In this document: positions 28,023 through 37,681 of the stretch, piece after piece
Layout of the letters: the number at the start of each line of letters is the position of its first letter
How positions within the stretch are numbered: position 1 is the first letter of the stretch
Source: an uncultured Bacteroidales bacterium
GTDB lineage: Bacteria; Bacteroidota; Bacteroidia; Bacteroidales; Bacteroidaceae
Reading direction: 5' to 3'
Assembly (NCBI GenBank): GCA_902789725.1
Contig: CADAPC010000015.1
Location: 24,037-88,036, forward strand
Length of the DNA: 64,000 nt
Notes under the pieces: model-generated
The model's database searches: none
What the model saw: the letters and a program-made list of their open reading frames with translations, nothing else
What the model was told of the DNA's origin: nothing
Position numbers and translations under genes: made by a program

Positions 28023-28043
28023 TGGGGCGGGTGAACCGCCCCA
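28023..28043 (-). terminator. Terminator after the purL-deaD operon
   Basis: An 8-bp GC-rich stem (TGGGGCGG paired with CCGCCCCA, 5-base loop) is followed on the minus strand by ATTTATTCATTTT. It lies between the helicase stop and the dipeptidase ATG. Confidence 0.75.
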
Positions 28044-28057
28044 CATTAACGTTATTT

Positions 28058-30124
28058 TTATTTCTTCTTTTTCTTCTTGAAGCTTTCGTAGAATGGCTGC
28101 GATTCAACCTGTCCTTCAAAGAACTTGGCCCAAGCGGCAGCACCTTTGGGTGTATGGTCTTCACGATGCTCTTTTTCCTCGCGCTGAGGCTTTGCTGCAG
28201 CCCCGCGAATGACTCCGCTACCTTTTTTACTTTTCTTCTCGCCGTAGGAGCGACTTTCCTTCCGTCCGTGGGCATTCTCCTTGCTGCGGGTGCGCTCGCC
28301 CCTTACAGAGCGGAATCCGCCTTCTTCTTTCGTGCTGCGCTTTTTTTCACCTCCCCGTTGTCCCTCTGCTTGGTCGGTCACTTCCACATTCACCTTTCTG
28401 CCATCGAAATCTGTACCGCTGAGCACGTTCAATACAGTCTTTGCCTGTCCTTCTGGCACTTCGAAGAAAGAGAAGTTTTGCATGAGGTCGATGCGCCCAA
28501 GGTCGATGTGCTGTCCCTGCGACACTCGGTTGATGAAGCCCATGAACACCTTGGGGGTGATGCCATCTTTCTTGCCCAGATTGATGAACAAGCGCGTGTA
28601 GCCAGCTTCGGCCGTGCGGGTGCGTTCTCCTCCGCGGCTTCGACGCTCTCCGCGAGTGCGCTTCTCGCCCCCTTCGCCATGGTCATTTTTGCGATCGCCT
28701 TTTTCAGATGGCTGAACGATTTCAGGCGCATTTTTATAGTAGTTGAGGAAAGTGTTGAACTCCATCGACACCATGCGTTTGATGAGGTCTTCCTTCTCCA
28801 TCATGTCGAACTTGCGATACACCTCGGGAAGGAATGGGGCAATCTCCTCTTCATCCACTTCCACCTTCTCGATGTCATCAATCACTTTGTAGAGTTGCTT
28901 GGCGCAGATTTCCTGTCCTGTCGGTAGGATGCCAGGTACGAACTTTTTCTTAATCTGATTCTCAATGTCGCGCACTTTCCGTTTCTCCTTCACATGGATG
29001 ATGGAGATAGAAGTGCCTGAACGTCCCGCGCGTCCCGTTCTGCCCGAACGGTGCGTGTAGCTCTCAATGTCGTCGGGCAATCCGTAATTAATGACGTGGG
29101 TGAGTTCGTCCACATCCAAGCCACGTGCTGCCACATCGGTGGCCACCAGCAGCTGTATGCGGTGCTGGCGGAACTTCTGCATGGTCAAGTCGCGCTGAGC
29201 CTGCGACAGTTCTCCGTGCAGCGATTCGGCATTGTAACCATCGCGGATGAGCTTGTCGGCAATTTCTTGTGTCTCCATTCGGGTGCGGCAGAAGATGATG
29301 GCATAGATTTCCGGATAATAATCGGCCACACGTTTGAGGGCGTTATATTTGTCGCGTGCGCTCACCATATAGTAAATGTGGTTCACGTGTTCTGCGCCTT
29401 CGTTGCGGCTGCCCACCACAATTTCCTTTGCATCGTGCAGATAATTCTTCGATATGCGTTCAATTTCCTTGCTCATTGTGGCTGAGAAGAGCAGTGTGTT
29501 GCGTTCAGCAGGTACTCCCGCAAGGATAGTGTCGATGCTCTCTGAAAAACCCATGTTGAGCATTTCGTCGGCCTCGTCCAGCACCACATTCTCCACCGTG
29601 CCCAGTTTGGCCACTTTGCGTTCCATGAGGTCAACCAGACGACCAGGTGTGGCAACAATCACCTGCACTCCTTTCTTCAGTGCCCGAATCTGTGGTTCAA
29701 TGCTTGCGCCGCCATAAACAGCCAGTACATGCAGCCCCTTGATGTATTTGGAGTAGTCCTTCAAGTCGTCGGTGATTTGAAGGCACAGCTCTCGTGTGGG
29801 AGCCATGATGATGGCCTGTACTTCGCTGCGTGAGGTGTCGATTTTTTGCAATACAGGCAGGCCGTATGCAGCAGTCTTTCCTGTGCCCGTTTGAGCCAAG
29901 GCAACCACGTCGTTGTTATGGCCAAGCAGGTAGGGTATCACCTTTTCCTGCACAGGCATAGGAGTCACATAGCCCATCTCTTGGATGGCTTTCAGGATTT
30001 CACCCGATACACCGAGTGCCTCGAAAGTTGTGTCGGTTGCCTTGAAGGCATCCACCACAGGTTGTTCTTTTGTGATAGACATTTCGTTGTCCATAGTTTC
30101 TTGTTTGTTGTTACTTTCTTCCAT
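28058..30124 (-). CDS. deaD: DEAD-box ATP-dependent RNA helicase (DeaD/CsdA type)
   Basis: A 688-residue RNA helicase. Motifs in order are: Q motif (FEALGVSGEIL to TPMPVQ), AQTGTGKTAAYGLP, PTRELCLQ, TPGRLVD, VLDEADEML, FSATMS, and HRSGRTGRAGRSG. A DbpA-like RNA-binding domain follows (YTRLFINLGKKDGITPKVF), then a basic Arg/Lys/Glu-rich tail ending in KKKKKK. It unwinds structured rRNA or mRNA in ribosome assembly, cold adaptation or decay. The ATG at 30124 overlaps the kinase gene by 14 bases; a start at 30094 is the alternative. It is the last gene of the purL operon. Confidence 0.94.
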   Translation of the reverse strand: MEESNNKQETMDNEMSITKEQPVVDAFKATDTTFEALGVSGEILKAIQEMGYVTPMPVQEKVIPYLLGHNNDVVALAQTGTGKTAAYGLPVLQKIDTSRSEVQAIIMAPTRELCLQITDDLKDYSKYIKGLHVLAVYGGASIEPQIRALKKGVQVIVATPGRLVDLMERKVAKLGTVENVVLDEADEMLNMGFSESIDTILAGVPAERNTLLFSATMSKEIERISKNYLHDAKEIVVGSRNEGAEHVNHIYYMVSARDKYNALKRVADYYPEIYAIIFCRTRMETQEIADKLIRDGYNAESLHGELSQAQRDLTMQKFRQHRIQLLVATDVAARGLDVDELTHVINYGLPDDIESYTHRSGRTGRAGRSGTSISIIHVKEKRKVRDIENQIKKKFVPGILPTGQEICAKQLYKVIDDIEKVEVDEEEIAPFLPEVYRKFDMMEKEDLIKRMVSMEFNTFLNYYKNAPEIVQPSEKGDRKNDHGEGGEKRTRGERRSRGGERTRTAEAGYTRLFINLGKKDGITPKVFMGFINRVSQGQHIDLGRIDLMQNFSFFEVPEGQAKTVLNVLSGTDFDGRKVNVEVTDQAEGQRGGEKKRSTKEEGGFRSVRGERTRSKENAHGRKESRSYGEKKSKKGSGVIRGAAAKPQREEKEHREDHTPKGAAAWAKFFEGQVESQPFYESFKKKKKK

Positions 30125-31037
30125 AATGAGTTGCAAATTCTTTACTAATTGAGTTGTTGAGGCTTTGGCAAACTTCTGTTGCAAAAGCTATGCCATGGGT
30201 AATGATGTGGTCCCATTGTTGTTCAGTGAGGGTGGCTATGTCGTCACGACCAATGCCTTCCTGCATCAATCCGAAAACGATGCCGGCATTGAAATTGTCG
30301 CCCGCCCCAATGGTGGATACTGTTTTAATCTTGTTGACTTTATATTTTTTGTTGACACTGGGCGAGAAGAGGCAGATGTCACTTTCGGCATCGGTGGAAA
30401 TCATTTGCTTGCAGTGGTAAAACACTTCTTGCTTGTAAGCCTTCTCGGGGTCGGTCAGCTGGAACATGTTCTGGAAGTCTTCGGTGGAGCCGCGCACAAT
30501 GCTGGCATATTCAAAGTTTTCCAAAATGGTGGAATAGAGCTTGATGGCTTCCGATGCGTGTGAGGAACGGAAATTGATGTCGTAGTAGATGAGTGCTTCT
30601 TGTTTCGAAGCATATTCAAGAAATTCTTTTACTTTGTTTCGCAACACAGGGTTCAACACAAAATACGACCCCATCATCACGATGTCATCCTTGTTCACCT
30701 CGGGCCATTCCACATCCAGACGGGCATTAGGATAGTCTTTGTAAAAAGTGTATTCAGCATCGTTCCGCTCGTTCAGGAAAGCCAGCGAAATGGCGGTGCG
30801 ACCATCTTTGTACATGCACACGTGGGTGCTGTCGATGCCATTGTCCTCCATGAACTGCTTGATGGTTCTGCCCACGCGGTCGTTGCCAGTCTCTGTAATC
30901 ATGGTGACGGGTACGCCCATCCTTCCCAAAGAGATGACGCCGTTGAAGGTGGAACCACCTGGCACTGCGGCCGTAGGTTGTTCGTTTTTGAAGATGATGT
31001 CGAGAATGGTCTCTCCGATTCCTATTACTTTTCTCAT
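30111..31037 (-). CDS. PfkB-family carbohydrate kinase
   Basis: A 308-residue ribokinase-like kinase. The N-terminal GIGETILDIIF with PGGSTFNGVISLGRMG and the C-terminal anion-hole/catalytic motif GAGDNFNAGIVFGL (Asp is the base) are diagnostic. It phosphorylates a sugar, probably fructose or a related sugar; the exact substrate cannot be read from sequence. Its ATG overlaps the M16 protease stop by one base (TAATG), and its 3' end overlaps the helicase start. Confidence 0.92.
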   Translation of the reverse strand: MRKVIGIGETILDIIFKNEQPTAAVPGGSTFNGVISLGRMGVPVTMITETGNDRVGRTIKQFMEDNGIDSTHVCMYKDGRTAISLAFLNERNDAEYTFYKDYPNARLDVEWPEVNKDDIVMMGSYFVLNPVLRNKVKEFLEYASKQEALIYYDINFRSSHASEAIKLYSTILENFEYASIVRGSTEDFQNMFQLTDPEKAYKQEVFYHCKQMISTDAESDICLFSPSVNKKYKVNKIKTVSTIGAGDNFNAGIVFGLMQEGIGRDDIATLTEQQWDHIITHGIAFATEVCQSLNNSISKEFATHYGRK

Positions 31038-32269
31038 TATCTGAAAATCAATGTTGTTAAACCTTTTTCGTCAAACACCTCTTTTGCCACTTCCTGCAGG
31101 AGCTGAGGAGTGAGTTTCTGTAGGTGTTCAATCGTATCATTCATTCCCTCAAACTTGTTGTAGTGCAAAAAAGACTTTGCCATGTCGAGGGCATAGTTTT
31201 CAAAGTTGTCGCAAGCCACGCCAATTTGCCCTTTTATTTGCTTCAGCGATGCCTGAAACTGTCGCTCAGTCAGCGGCGTGTTCATCAGTGCGTCCAGTTC
31301 TTGCCGCACTGTCTTCAGGCACTTGTCCACGTCTTCCGCATCGCAGCCAAAATAGATGGCCCAGGTGGAAGTGTCGGTGTAATTGGTGAGTGTACTCTCC
31401 ACCGTATATACCAGACCCTTGTGTTCCCTCAGTGCAATGTTCAGCCTCGAGTTCATGCCTGGCCCACCAAGGATGTTGTTGAGGAAATAGAGGGCTATGC
31501 GCTTGTCATCCTTTGAGCCGTAGGCAGCCCTGCCAATCATCACGTGTGCCTGGTGGGTGCTCTGTTCTTCCTCCACTACCCTACTCTTGTTTTCAATCTT
31601 TTCATTTTTTGCCTTGGTATGCTTCCTTCCGCAATTTCTAATCTCTGCCACCAAAGGCATCAGTACCTTGATAGTCTTTTCAAAAGGCACGTTTCCGTAT
31701 AAAAAGAACACCATTTTCTCTGGCCTGTATAGCCTTTGGACGAATCGCAGCGCATCCTCTGTGCGGAATCTTCTCACATTCTCGGCTGTGCCAAGGATGT
31801 CGTGTCCCAACGCATGCCCCTCGTAGATGAGATCCTCGAAATGGTCGTAGATGAGGTCGGCCGGTGTGTCGTTGTAACTTTCTATCTCATCTACAATCAC
31901 CTCGCACTCCTTGTCTATCTCGTGTTGTGGGAAAGTGCTGTGAAACACAATGTCGAAAATGAGTTCTGCTGCCCGGGCAAAATGCTCCTTCATGAAAGCG
32001 GCATACACCACCGTCTCCTCCTTGTTGGTGTAGGCATTCAGGTCGCCTCCCACCGATTCCATGCGGTTGATGATGTGCCAGGCTTTGCGCTTCTGTGTGC
32101 CTTTAAACATCATGTGCTCGCAGAAATGAGCCATGCCCTCTTCCCCACTCTCCTCGTCGCGTGTGCCAGCATCGATGCTGAGTCCACAGTATGCCACGTT
32201 GGTGGGCGAAGCAATCTGAATGACCCGCAGCCCATTCTCAAACGTGTATGTCCTTGCCATTTCTGCCAT
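31037..32269 (-). CDS. M16-family zinc peptidase (processing-peptidase-like)
   Basis: A 410-residue single-unit insulinase-family protein. The inverted zinc motif HFCEHMMFKGT (HxxEH) lies near residue 48, with the downstream Glu in KECEVIVDEIESYNDTP. The second half is the non-catalytic companion domain with the R/Y-type pocket NSRLNIALREHKGLVYTVES. No signal peptide is visible, so a cytoplasmic peptide-degrading role is likely. It starts 18 bases after a chromate transporter gene and is translationally coupled to the PfkB kinase. Confidence 0.92.
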   Translation of the reverse strand: MAEMARTYTFENGLRVIQIASPTNVAYCGLSIDAGTRDEESGEEGMAHFCEHMMFKGTQKRKAWHIINRMESVGGDLNAYTNKEETVVYAAFMKEHFARAAELIFDIVFHSTFPQHEIDKECEVIVDEIESYNDTPADLIYDHFEDLIYEGHALGHDILGTAENVRRFRTEDALRFVQRLYRPEKMVFFLYGNVPFEKTIKVLMPLVAEIRNCGRKHTKAKNEKIENKSRVVEEEQSTHQAHVMIGRAAYGSKDDKRIALYFLNNILGGPGMNSRLNIALREHKGLVYTVESTLTNYTDTSTWAIYFGCDAEDVDKCLKTVRQELDALMNTPLTERQFQASLKQIKGQIGVACDNFENYALDMAKSFLHYNKFEGMNDTIEHLQKLTPQLLQEVAKEVFDEKGLTTLIFR

Positions 32270-32287
32270 CGCTCTCTCTTCTTTTGG

Positions 32288-32860
32288 TCAATAAATCAAC
32301 AAACCAGCTAATCCGCAGAGCAGAATCATGAGGATGGGATGTATCTTATAGAGTCTAGTCCCCACAAAGGCGAACAAGAAGATAATAATGCTCAAGATGA
32401 ACACGAAGGGCGATTCCGATGGAGAGCCGAAGTTTTCTTTCGACATCAGCATGATGGCGGCAGCAGCCAACAGGCCCACAATGACGGGCCGTAATGTGCC
32501 AAAAACGCTCTTCACAGTTCTCGATTCGTGGTGCTTGATGAGGAACTTGCTGATGCTCACCATCAGGATGAAGGGCAGCCAAATTACGCTCAACGAAGCC
32601 AGCACTGCGCCCAACACGGCAGCCCATGTGGGGTAGCCGGCATGGATGACGGCCGTGTAGCCCGTGTAGGTGGCGCAGTTGATGCCGATGGGTCCTGGAG
32701 TGGATTGGCTGATGGCCACGATGTCCGTAAATTCGTTGATGGTCATCCACTCATGCTTGTTCACCACTTCGTCCTGGATGAGCGACAGCATCGCATAGCC
32801 ACCTCCGAAATTGAAGATGCCTATTTTCGAAAACACATAAAACAATTCTACGAATATCAT
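32288..32860 (-). CDS. Chromate transporter family protein, half-size (second of pair)
   Basis: A 190-residue inner-membrane protein with one CHR domain: FSKIGIFNFGGGYAMLSLI, SQSTPGPIGINCATYTGY and about six hydrophobic segments. Its ATG overlaps the stop of the first half by four bases (ATGA), so the two are probably made together and pair as a heterodimer equal to a full-length ChrA. Family members export chromate, but in gut-type anaerobes the natural anion is unknown. A longer upstream frame (to 32968) overlaps the neighbour and is rejected. Confidence 0.88.
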   Translation of the reverse strand: MIFVELFYVFSKIGIFNFGGGYAMLSLIQDEVVNKHEWMTINEFTDIVAISQSTPGPIGINCATYTGYTAVIHAGYPTWAAVLGAVLASLSVIWLPFILMVSISKFLIKHHESRTVKSVFGTLRPVIVGLLAAAAIMLMSKENFGSPSESPFVFILSIIIFLFAFVGTRLYKIHPILMILLCGLAGLLIY

Positions 32861-33390
32861 TTCTTTACTCTCCCATAGATAAATCCGCCAATGCCCGCTG
32901 CGAGTATGCACCAAATGGGCGACATGCCGAATGCAGAGATGAGCAATGCGGTGATGACAGGAATCCACCAGTTACGTTTGTTGAGCTTGGCCTTCTTTGC
33001 CATGCTGAAACATGGCGCAAGAATAAGGGCTACCACACAAGGGCGCACACCCATAAACACTTTCTCCACATAGATGTTTTCTCTAAATGTCTGAAAAAAG
33101 ATGGCAATGAGCAAGATGGCCACAATGGAAGGCAAGGCTGTTGCCAAAGCTCCAACAATGCCTCCCCTCACACCTTTCAGTTTCAGCCCTATGTGCGATG
33201 CCATGTCAATGGCAAAGAGTCCCGGGGTGCTCTGAGCCACAACCAGTGTGTCCATAAACTCCTCATGACTCAGCCATTGCTTTTTATCGACCACTTCCTT
33301 CTCCATGATTTGCACCATCGCATAGCCTCCACCAAGGGTGAAGCTGCCGATTTTGGCAAAGGTGAGGAAAATGTCGGTGTAGATGCCCAT
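32857..33390 (-). CDS. Chromate transporter family protein, half-size (first of pair)
   Basis: A 177-residue membrane protein with one CHR domain: FAKIGSFTLGGGYAMVQIM and AQSTPGLFAIDMASHIGLK. It starts 7 bases after the purL stop and is coupled to its partner by an ATGA overlap. The pair lies inside a purine-synthesis/protease/kinase operon, with no sulfate or chromate genes nearby. Confidence 0.88.
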   Translation of the reverse strand: MGIYTDIFLTFAKIGSFTLGGGYAMVQIMEKEVVDKKQWLSHEEFMDTLVVAQSTPGLFAIDMASHIGLKLKGVRGGIVGALATALPSIVAILLIAIFFQTFRENIYVEKVFMGVRPCVVALILAPCFSMAKKAKLNKRNWWIPVITALLISAFGMSPIWCILAAGIGGFIYGRVKK

Positions 33391-33397
33391 GCGTTCT

Positions 33398-36300
33398 TTA
33401 CTTCTTTTTGGCTTCTACCCACTTGCGGGCATTAACGAATGCTTCCATCCAAGGAGTGATTTCGTCGTCCTTGCGGCTGGATGGATAGTTTGCTTGCTGC
33501 CAGGGGAAAATGGCTCGCTCCAAGTGAGGCATCATGGCCAAATGGCGACCATCGGCCGAGGCAATGCCCGCCACGTCGTAGTCGGAACCATTCGGGTTGC
33601 CAGGATAGCCTGAGTAGTTGTACTTAGCCACGATGTGGTAGTCGCTTTCTGCCTTTGGCAGACGGAAGTTGCCTTCGCCGTGAGCCACCCACAAGCCTAG
33701 CTTGCTGCCGCTCAGCGAACCGAACATGACAGATTTGTTCTCTGGAATTTGCAGGGTGACGAACTCACTCTCAAACTTATGACTCACGTTGTGAAGCATC
33801 TGCGCATAGTCTTTTGCGTCGGTCACTGCGTGGTTGTTATTGATGAGTCCGAGTTCCACCATCAGCTGGCAACCGTTGCAAATGCCCAGCGAAAGCGTGT
33901 CCTCGCGAGCGTAGAATGCGTCGAGTGCTGCTTTGGCTTTGGGGTTGAAGAGGAAGGCACCTGCCCATCCCTTTGCACTGCCCAGCACGTCGGAGTTGGA
34001 GAAACCGCCGCAGAACACAATCATGTTGATGTCCTCTAAGGTCTCTCGGCCACTCACCAAGTCAGTCATCATCACATCTTTCACGTCGAAGCCAGCCAAA
34101 TAGAGCGAGTAGGCCATTTCGCGCTCGCCATTCGTTCCTTTCTCACGGATGATGGCTGCCTTCACTCCTGTGCGTTCGCGACGGTCGGCACTGATGCCGT
34201 ATTGTGCCATGGTGCCCGTGAAATTGGTGGGGAACTTATGTTCGATGGGTTGTTTCTTGTAATTTTCAAAACGTTCCTTGGCCATGCCGTTGAACGACTG
34301 CTTCGTGTCGAGGCGGTAAGAAGTGGAGTACCAAATGTCGCGCAACTTGTCTATATCGAAATAGCGGTTGCGGTTGCCTTTCTTCACCACAATCTGGCGT
34401 TCAGCAATGGGGTGTCCAATCTCCACAAACCCTACGCCTGCGTTGTTCAATATCTTCTCCACATCGCGCTTGTCAGCGTTCTTCACCTGTATCACCACAC
34501 CTGGGTTTTCGGCAAAGAGCACCTTTACGGGGTCTGTTTCTGCTATGCCATTCAGGTCGGCCTTGATGCCACCCTTCTGATTGGCAAAAGTCATCTCCAG
34601 CAGCGTGGTGATGAGACCACCGGCGCTGATGTCGTGGCCTGCCAGCAGCAACCCTTCCTTCACCAGTTCCTGCACAGCCATGAATGCATCGCGGAAATAC
34701 TCCGGATTCTTCACCGTAGGCACGTCGCTGCCCACTTTGCCAAGGCTTTGAGCAAAGGCAGAACCACCCAGTCTCAGTTTGTCGAACGAAAAGTCGATGT
34801 GGTAGAGCGTAGTGTTAGCATCGTTAACAAGTACGGGACTGACCACTTTCTTCACGTCGCTCACCTCGCCGCCCGAAGAAACAATGACCGTTCCGGGCGA
34901 GATGATTTTACTCCCGTCAGGATATTTCTGGGTCATGGACAGGGAGTCCTTGCCTGTTGGTACATTCACTTGCAATGCGCAGCAAAAGTCGCTCAGTGCT
35001 TGCACACCTGCATACAGACGTGCATCCTCGCCCTTTTGCGAACGGCAGGGCCACATCCAGTTGGCTGACAGGCTCACAGAGTCGAGTCCGTCGGCCATGG
35101 GTGCCCACACGAGGTTGGTGAGCGACTCGGCTACTGAGAGCACACTGCCTGCAGCGGGGTCGGCCAATCCTGCTTGCGGTGCATGACCAATGGCGGTGGC
35201 AATACCCTTTTCGCCACGATAGTCGAGGGCCACCACGCCACAGTCGCTCAAGGGCAGCTGAATTTCGCCCTGGCATTGCTGGCGGGCAATCTTGCCTGTC
35301 ACAGAGCGGTCCACTTTGTTGGTCAGCCAGTCCTTGCAGGCCACAGCCTCCAATTGCAGCACGTTTTCCAAGTAGGTTTCTATTTCTTTGTAGGAATAGC
35401 TTACGTCCTCGTACTTCCGTTCCACAGTCTCGTCCGTCATCACCGTCTTGGGTGAATGGCCAAACATCTGAGCCACGTCTAAGTCGAAGGGGCGCACGCC
35501 ATCGCCTTGCTCAAAGGCGAAATGCGCATCGCCCGTCGTTTCGCCCACCACATAGAGCGGTGCACGCTCGCGCTCGGCAATCTTCCGCACATGTTCTATA
35601 TGTTTCTCGTCAATCAGCAAGCCCATGCGTTCCTGGCTTTCGTTGGCAATGATTTCTTTTGATGAGAGGGTCTGGTCGCCAATGGGAAGTTTTGTCATGT
35701 CGATGAGTCCGCCACACTCCTCCACCAGTTCAGAGAGGCAGTTTACGTGCCCTGCCGAACCGTGGTCGTGGATGCTCACCACGGGGTTGACCTCTTCTTC
35801 GCAGAGGGCGCGGACCAGGTTGTTGGCTCGCTTCTGCATTTCAGGATTGGCTCGCTGCACAGCGTTCAGCTCGATGCCCGACGAATAGCGACCTGTGTCA
35901 ACTGAGGACACGGAGCCGCCACCCAGACCGATGCGGTAGTTGTCGCCTCCCACCACAACAATCTTGTTGCCCTTCTCGGGAGTGCCTTTCAAGCAGTCGC
36001 GCTTGGTGCCATAGCCCACACCGCCAGCCAGCATGATGACTTTGTCGTAGCCGTATTGTTCTGCCACCCCACCCTGCTGTTCCTCGTGCTCGAAGGTGAG
36101 TACCGAACCGCAAATGAGTGGCTGGCCAAACTTGTTGCCAAAGTCGCTTGCACCGTTCGATGCCTTGATGAGAATCTGCTCGGGAGTCTGATAAAGCCAT
36201 TTCCGAATGGGCAGAACCTCTTCCCAAGGACGGATGTCACCTTCTTTGTCCGACTTTGTCCACTTCGCATAGCTGTGGGGTTGGCAGGGAGCCACACCAT

Positions 36301-37183
36301 TGCGCGGGTAGCTGGTCATATAGACCGCCGTTCCAGCTATTGGCCAGCTGCCTACACCGCCGCCCATGCGGTCGCGAATCTCGCCGCCCGTGCCGGTGGC
36401 TGCACCATTGAAGGGCTCTACGGTTGTGGGGAAGTTGTGGGTCTCAGCCTTCAGCGAAATCACCGACTCGATGTCCTTCACCTCAAAGTAGTCGCTGGTG
36501 GAGTGGTCGGCTGGAGCGAATTGCTCCACCACCGGACCCTGGCTGAATGCTACGTTGTCCTTGTATGCTGAAAGAATCTTATTGGGATTCTCCTGTGTGG
36601 TCTTCTTAATCATTTGGAAGAGGGAACTCTCCTTCTCCACCCCATCGATGATGAAGGTGCCCCCGAAAATCTTATGGCGGCAGTGCTCTGAGTTGATTTG
36701 TGCAAAGCCAAACACTTCTGAGTCTGTCAGTTTACGGCCCAGTTGCCCTTCCACCTTGTGCAGGTACTCGATTTCCTCGGGCGAAAGAGCTAAACCCTCT
36801 TGCTCGTTGTACTCCTCCAAATTTTCGATGTGGAGAATAGGAGCAGGTTCAATGTTCACCGTGAAGATGTCCTGGTTCAGGCCCTTGTACATGCGTTGCA
36901 GCATGGGGTCGTACTCGGCATCCTCGCTTTCTACGGGGAAATACTCTTCAATGCGTTGCACGCCTTGGATGGCCATGTTTTGAGTGATTTCCACGGCGTT
37001 GGTGCTCCAAGGAGTAATCATTTCGCGGCGTGGGCCTACAAAGTAACCCTGCAAATTGTTCTCGTGTTCGGGTTGAGCTTCGCCATAAAGCCAGCAAAGC
37101 TCACGGGTCTCATCAGCAGAGAGTTCATGATTGAGTTGAGTGGCAATCACGCTCTGCGCTGGTGTTCTGAAAAAGTAAATCAT
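33398..37183 (-). CDS. purL: Phosphoribosylformylglycinamidine synthase (large, single-chain type)
   Basis: A 1261-residue enzyme for the fourth step of purine synthesis, converting FGAR plus glutamine to FGAM. It has an N-terminal PurS-like domain, two AIRS-type ATP-binding repeats (HNFPTTVEPFNGAATGTGGE; VNVPTGKDSLSMTQKY) and a C-terminal glutaminase domain with the nucleophile in LGICNGCQLMVELG and catalytic His in AHGEGNF. This fused form is usual in Bacteroidales and proteobacteria. It heads a six-gene leftward operon. A -7 box (TAACTTTG) lies 25 bases upstream. Confidence 0.97.
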   Translation of the reverse strand: MIYFFRTPAQSVIATQLNHELSADETRELCWLYGEAQPEHENNLQGYFVGPRREMITPWSTNAVEITQNMAIQGVQRIEEYFPVESEDAEYDPMLQRMYKGLNQDIFTVNIEPAPILHIENLEEYNEQEGLALSPEEIEYLHKVEGQLGRKLTDSEVFGFAQINSEHCRHKIFGGTFIIDGVEKESSLFQMIKKTTQENPNKILSAYKDNVAFSQGPVVEQFAPADHSTSDYFEVKDIESVISLKAETHNFPTTVEPFNGAATGTGGEIRDRMGGGVGSWPIAGTAVYMTSYPRNGVAPCQPHSYAKWTKSDKEGDIRPWEEVLPIRKWLYQTPEQILIKASNGASDFGNKFGQPLICGSVLTFEHEEQQGGVAEQYGYDKVIMLAGGVGYGTKRDCLKGTPEKGNKIVVVGGDNYRIGLGGGSVSSVDTGRYSSGIELNAVQRANPEMQKRANNLVRALCEEEVNPVVSIHDHGSAGHVNCLSELVEECGGLIDMTKLPIGDQTLSSKEIIANESQERMGLLIDEKHIEHVRKIAERERAPLYVVGETTGDAHFAFEQGDGVRPFDLDVAQMFGHSPKTVMTDETVERKYEDVSYSYKEIETYLENVLQLEAVACKDWLTNKVDRSVTGKIARQQCQGEIQLPLSDCGVVALDYRGEKGIATAIGHAPQAGLADPAAGSVLSVAESLTNLVWAPMADGLDSVSLSANWMWPCRSQKGEDARLYAGVQALSDFCCALQVNVPTGKDSLSMTQKYPDGSKIISPGTVIVSSGGEVSDVKKVVSPVLVNDANTTLYHIDFSFDKLRLGGSAFAQSLGKVGSDVPTVKNPEYFRDAFMAVQELVKEGLLLAGHDISAGGLITTLLEMTFANQKGGIKADLNGIAETDPVKVLFAENPGVVIQVKNADKRDVEKILNNAGVGFVEIGHPIAERQIVVKKGNRNRYFDIDKLRDIWYSTSYRLDTKQSFNGMAKERFENYKKQPIEHKFPTNFTGTMAQYGISADRRERTGVKAAIIREKGTNGEREMAYSLYLAGFDVKDVMMTDLVSGRETLEDINMIVFCGGFSNSDVLGSAKGWAGAFLFNPKAKAALDAFYAREDTLSLGICNGCQLMVELGLINNNHAVTDAKDYAQMLHNVSHKFESEFVTLQIPENKSVMFGSLSGSKLGLWVAHGEGNFRLPKAESDYHIVAKYNYSGYPGNPNGSDYDVAGIASADGRHLAMMPHLERAIFPWQQANYPSSRKDDEITPWMEAFVNARKWVEAKKK

Positions 37184-37208
37184 AAAATTACAGATCTGAA
37201 ATTTTCTG

Positions 37209-37216
37209 CAAAGTTA
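37209..37216 (-). promoter_or_regulatory. purL promoter -7 box
   Basis: TAACTTTGCA on the minus strand, 25 bases before the ATG; no clear -33. Confidence 0.6.
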
Positions 37217-37407
37217 CGACTTTTTCCCCGAATCAGCTACATAAAATCCTGTGAACTTACATTATTTGCTGAAAAATACCCTTTCTCATTGTCTGATTTT
37301 GAAAGTCTTTGATTTTTTTTACCCCCAATAATGGTGCCGCCACATACCCTAATGTTCGGGTGTTCTCCCTCTTCCTAAGGAGCACTCAAGGCAACTTTTC
37401 CCTTAAT

Positions 37408-37525
37408 TTTCCTCCCATGTTTCTTTAGTAGTTGTTCGATAGTTGTTCGATAGTTGTCCGATCATTTATCGAACAACTAACGTAGAACGAACGGAGAATA
37501 ATCGGACATATATGGGAGGTAACCT
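37408..37525. repeat. Imperfect inverted repeat built from GTTCGATA units
   Basis: Three AGTTGT(T/C)CGAT units are followed by the inverted TATCGAACAACTA, giving a 13-bp perfect arm pair with TAGTTGTTCGATA. Outer arms CCTCCCAT and ATGGGAGG enclose the whole. A related structure occurs at 62082-62185. Confidence 0.75.
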
Positions 37526-37564
37526 AAGGGTGAATGGTAGGGAATGCCTACATAAATTGGGGGT

Positions 37565-37642
37565 TTTGGCTGACGCCGAAGGTGCTCACGTTCGGAAAAC
37601 CTCAAATAAATTTGGTTTTTCTCTCACTTAATCGTACCTTTG
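37565..37642 (+). repeat. Promoter-bearing repeat in front of ychF
   Basis: A single copy with the hairpin GCCGAA(9)GTTCGG, then TTTG (37611-37614), 20 bases, TACCTTTG (37635-37642). The promoter is a perfect consensus and lies 39 bases before the ychF ATG. Confidence 0.93.
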
Positions 37643-37681
37643 CACCAAATTTGTAAATATTGATAAGAAAAAAGACAAGAA

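Noticed and set aside
28022..28927. 301-codon plus-strand frame opposite deaD
   Set aside because: Mirror of the helicase's Lys/Arg/Glu-rich tail; the hydrophobic look is an artefact of complementing basic codons.
29374..29390. GTTCACGTGTTC in deaD as a third parS site
   Set aside because: It matches only the core of the palindrome, lies inside a coding region and lacks the outer TGTT/AACA bases.
34202..35068. 288-codon plus-strand frame opposite purL
   Set aside because: Antisense shadow inside a 1261-residue conserved enzyme, with no promoter and no recognisable domain.
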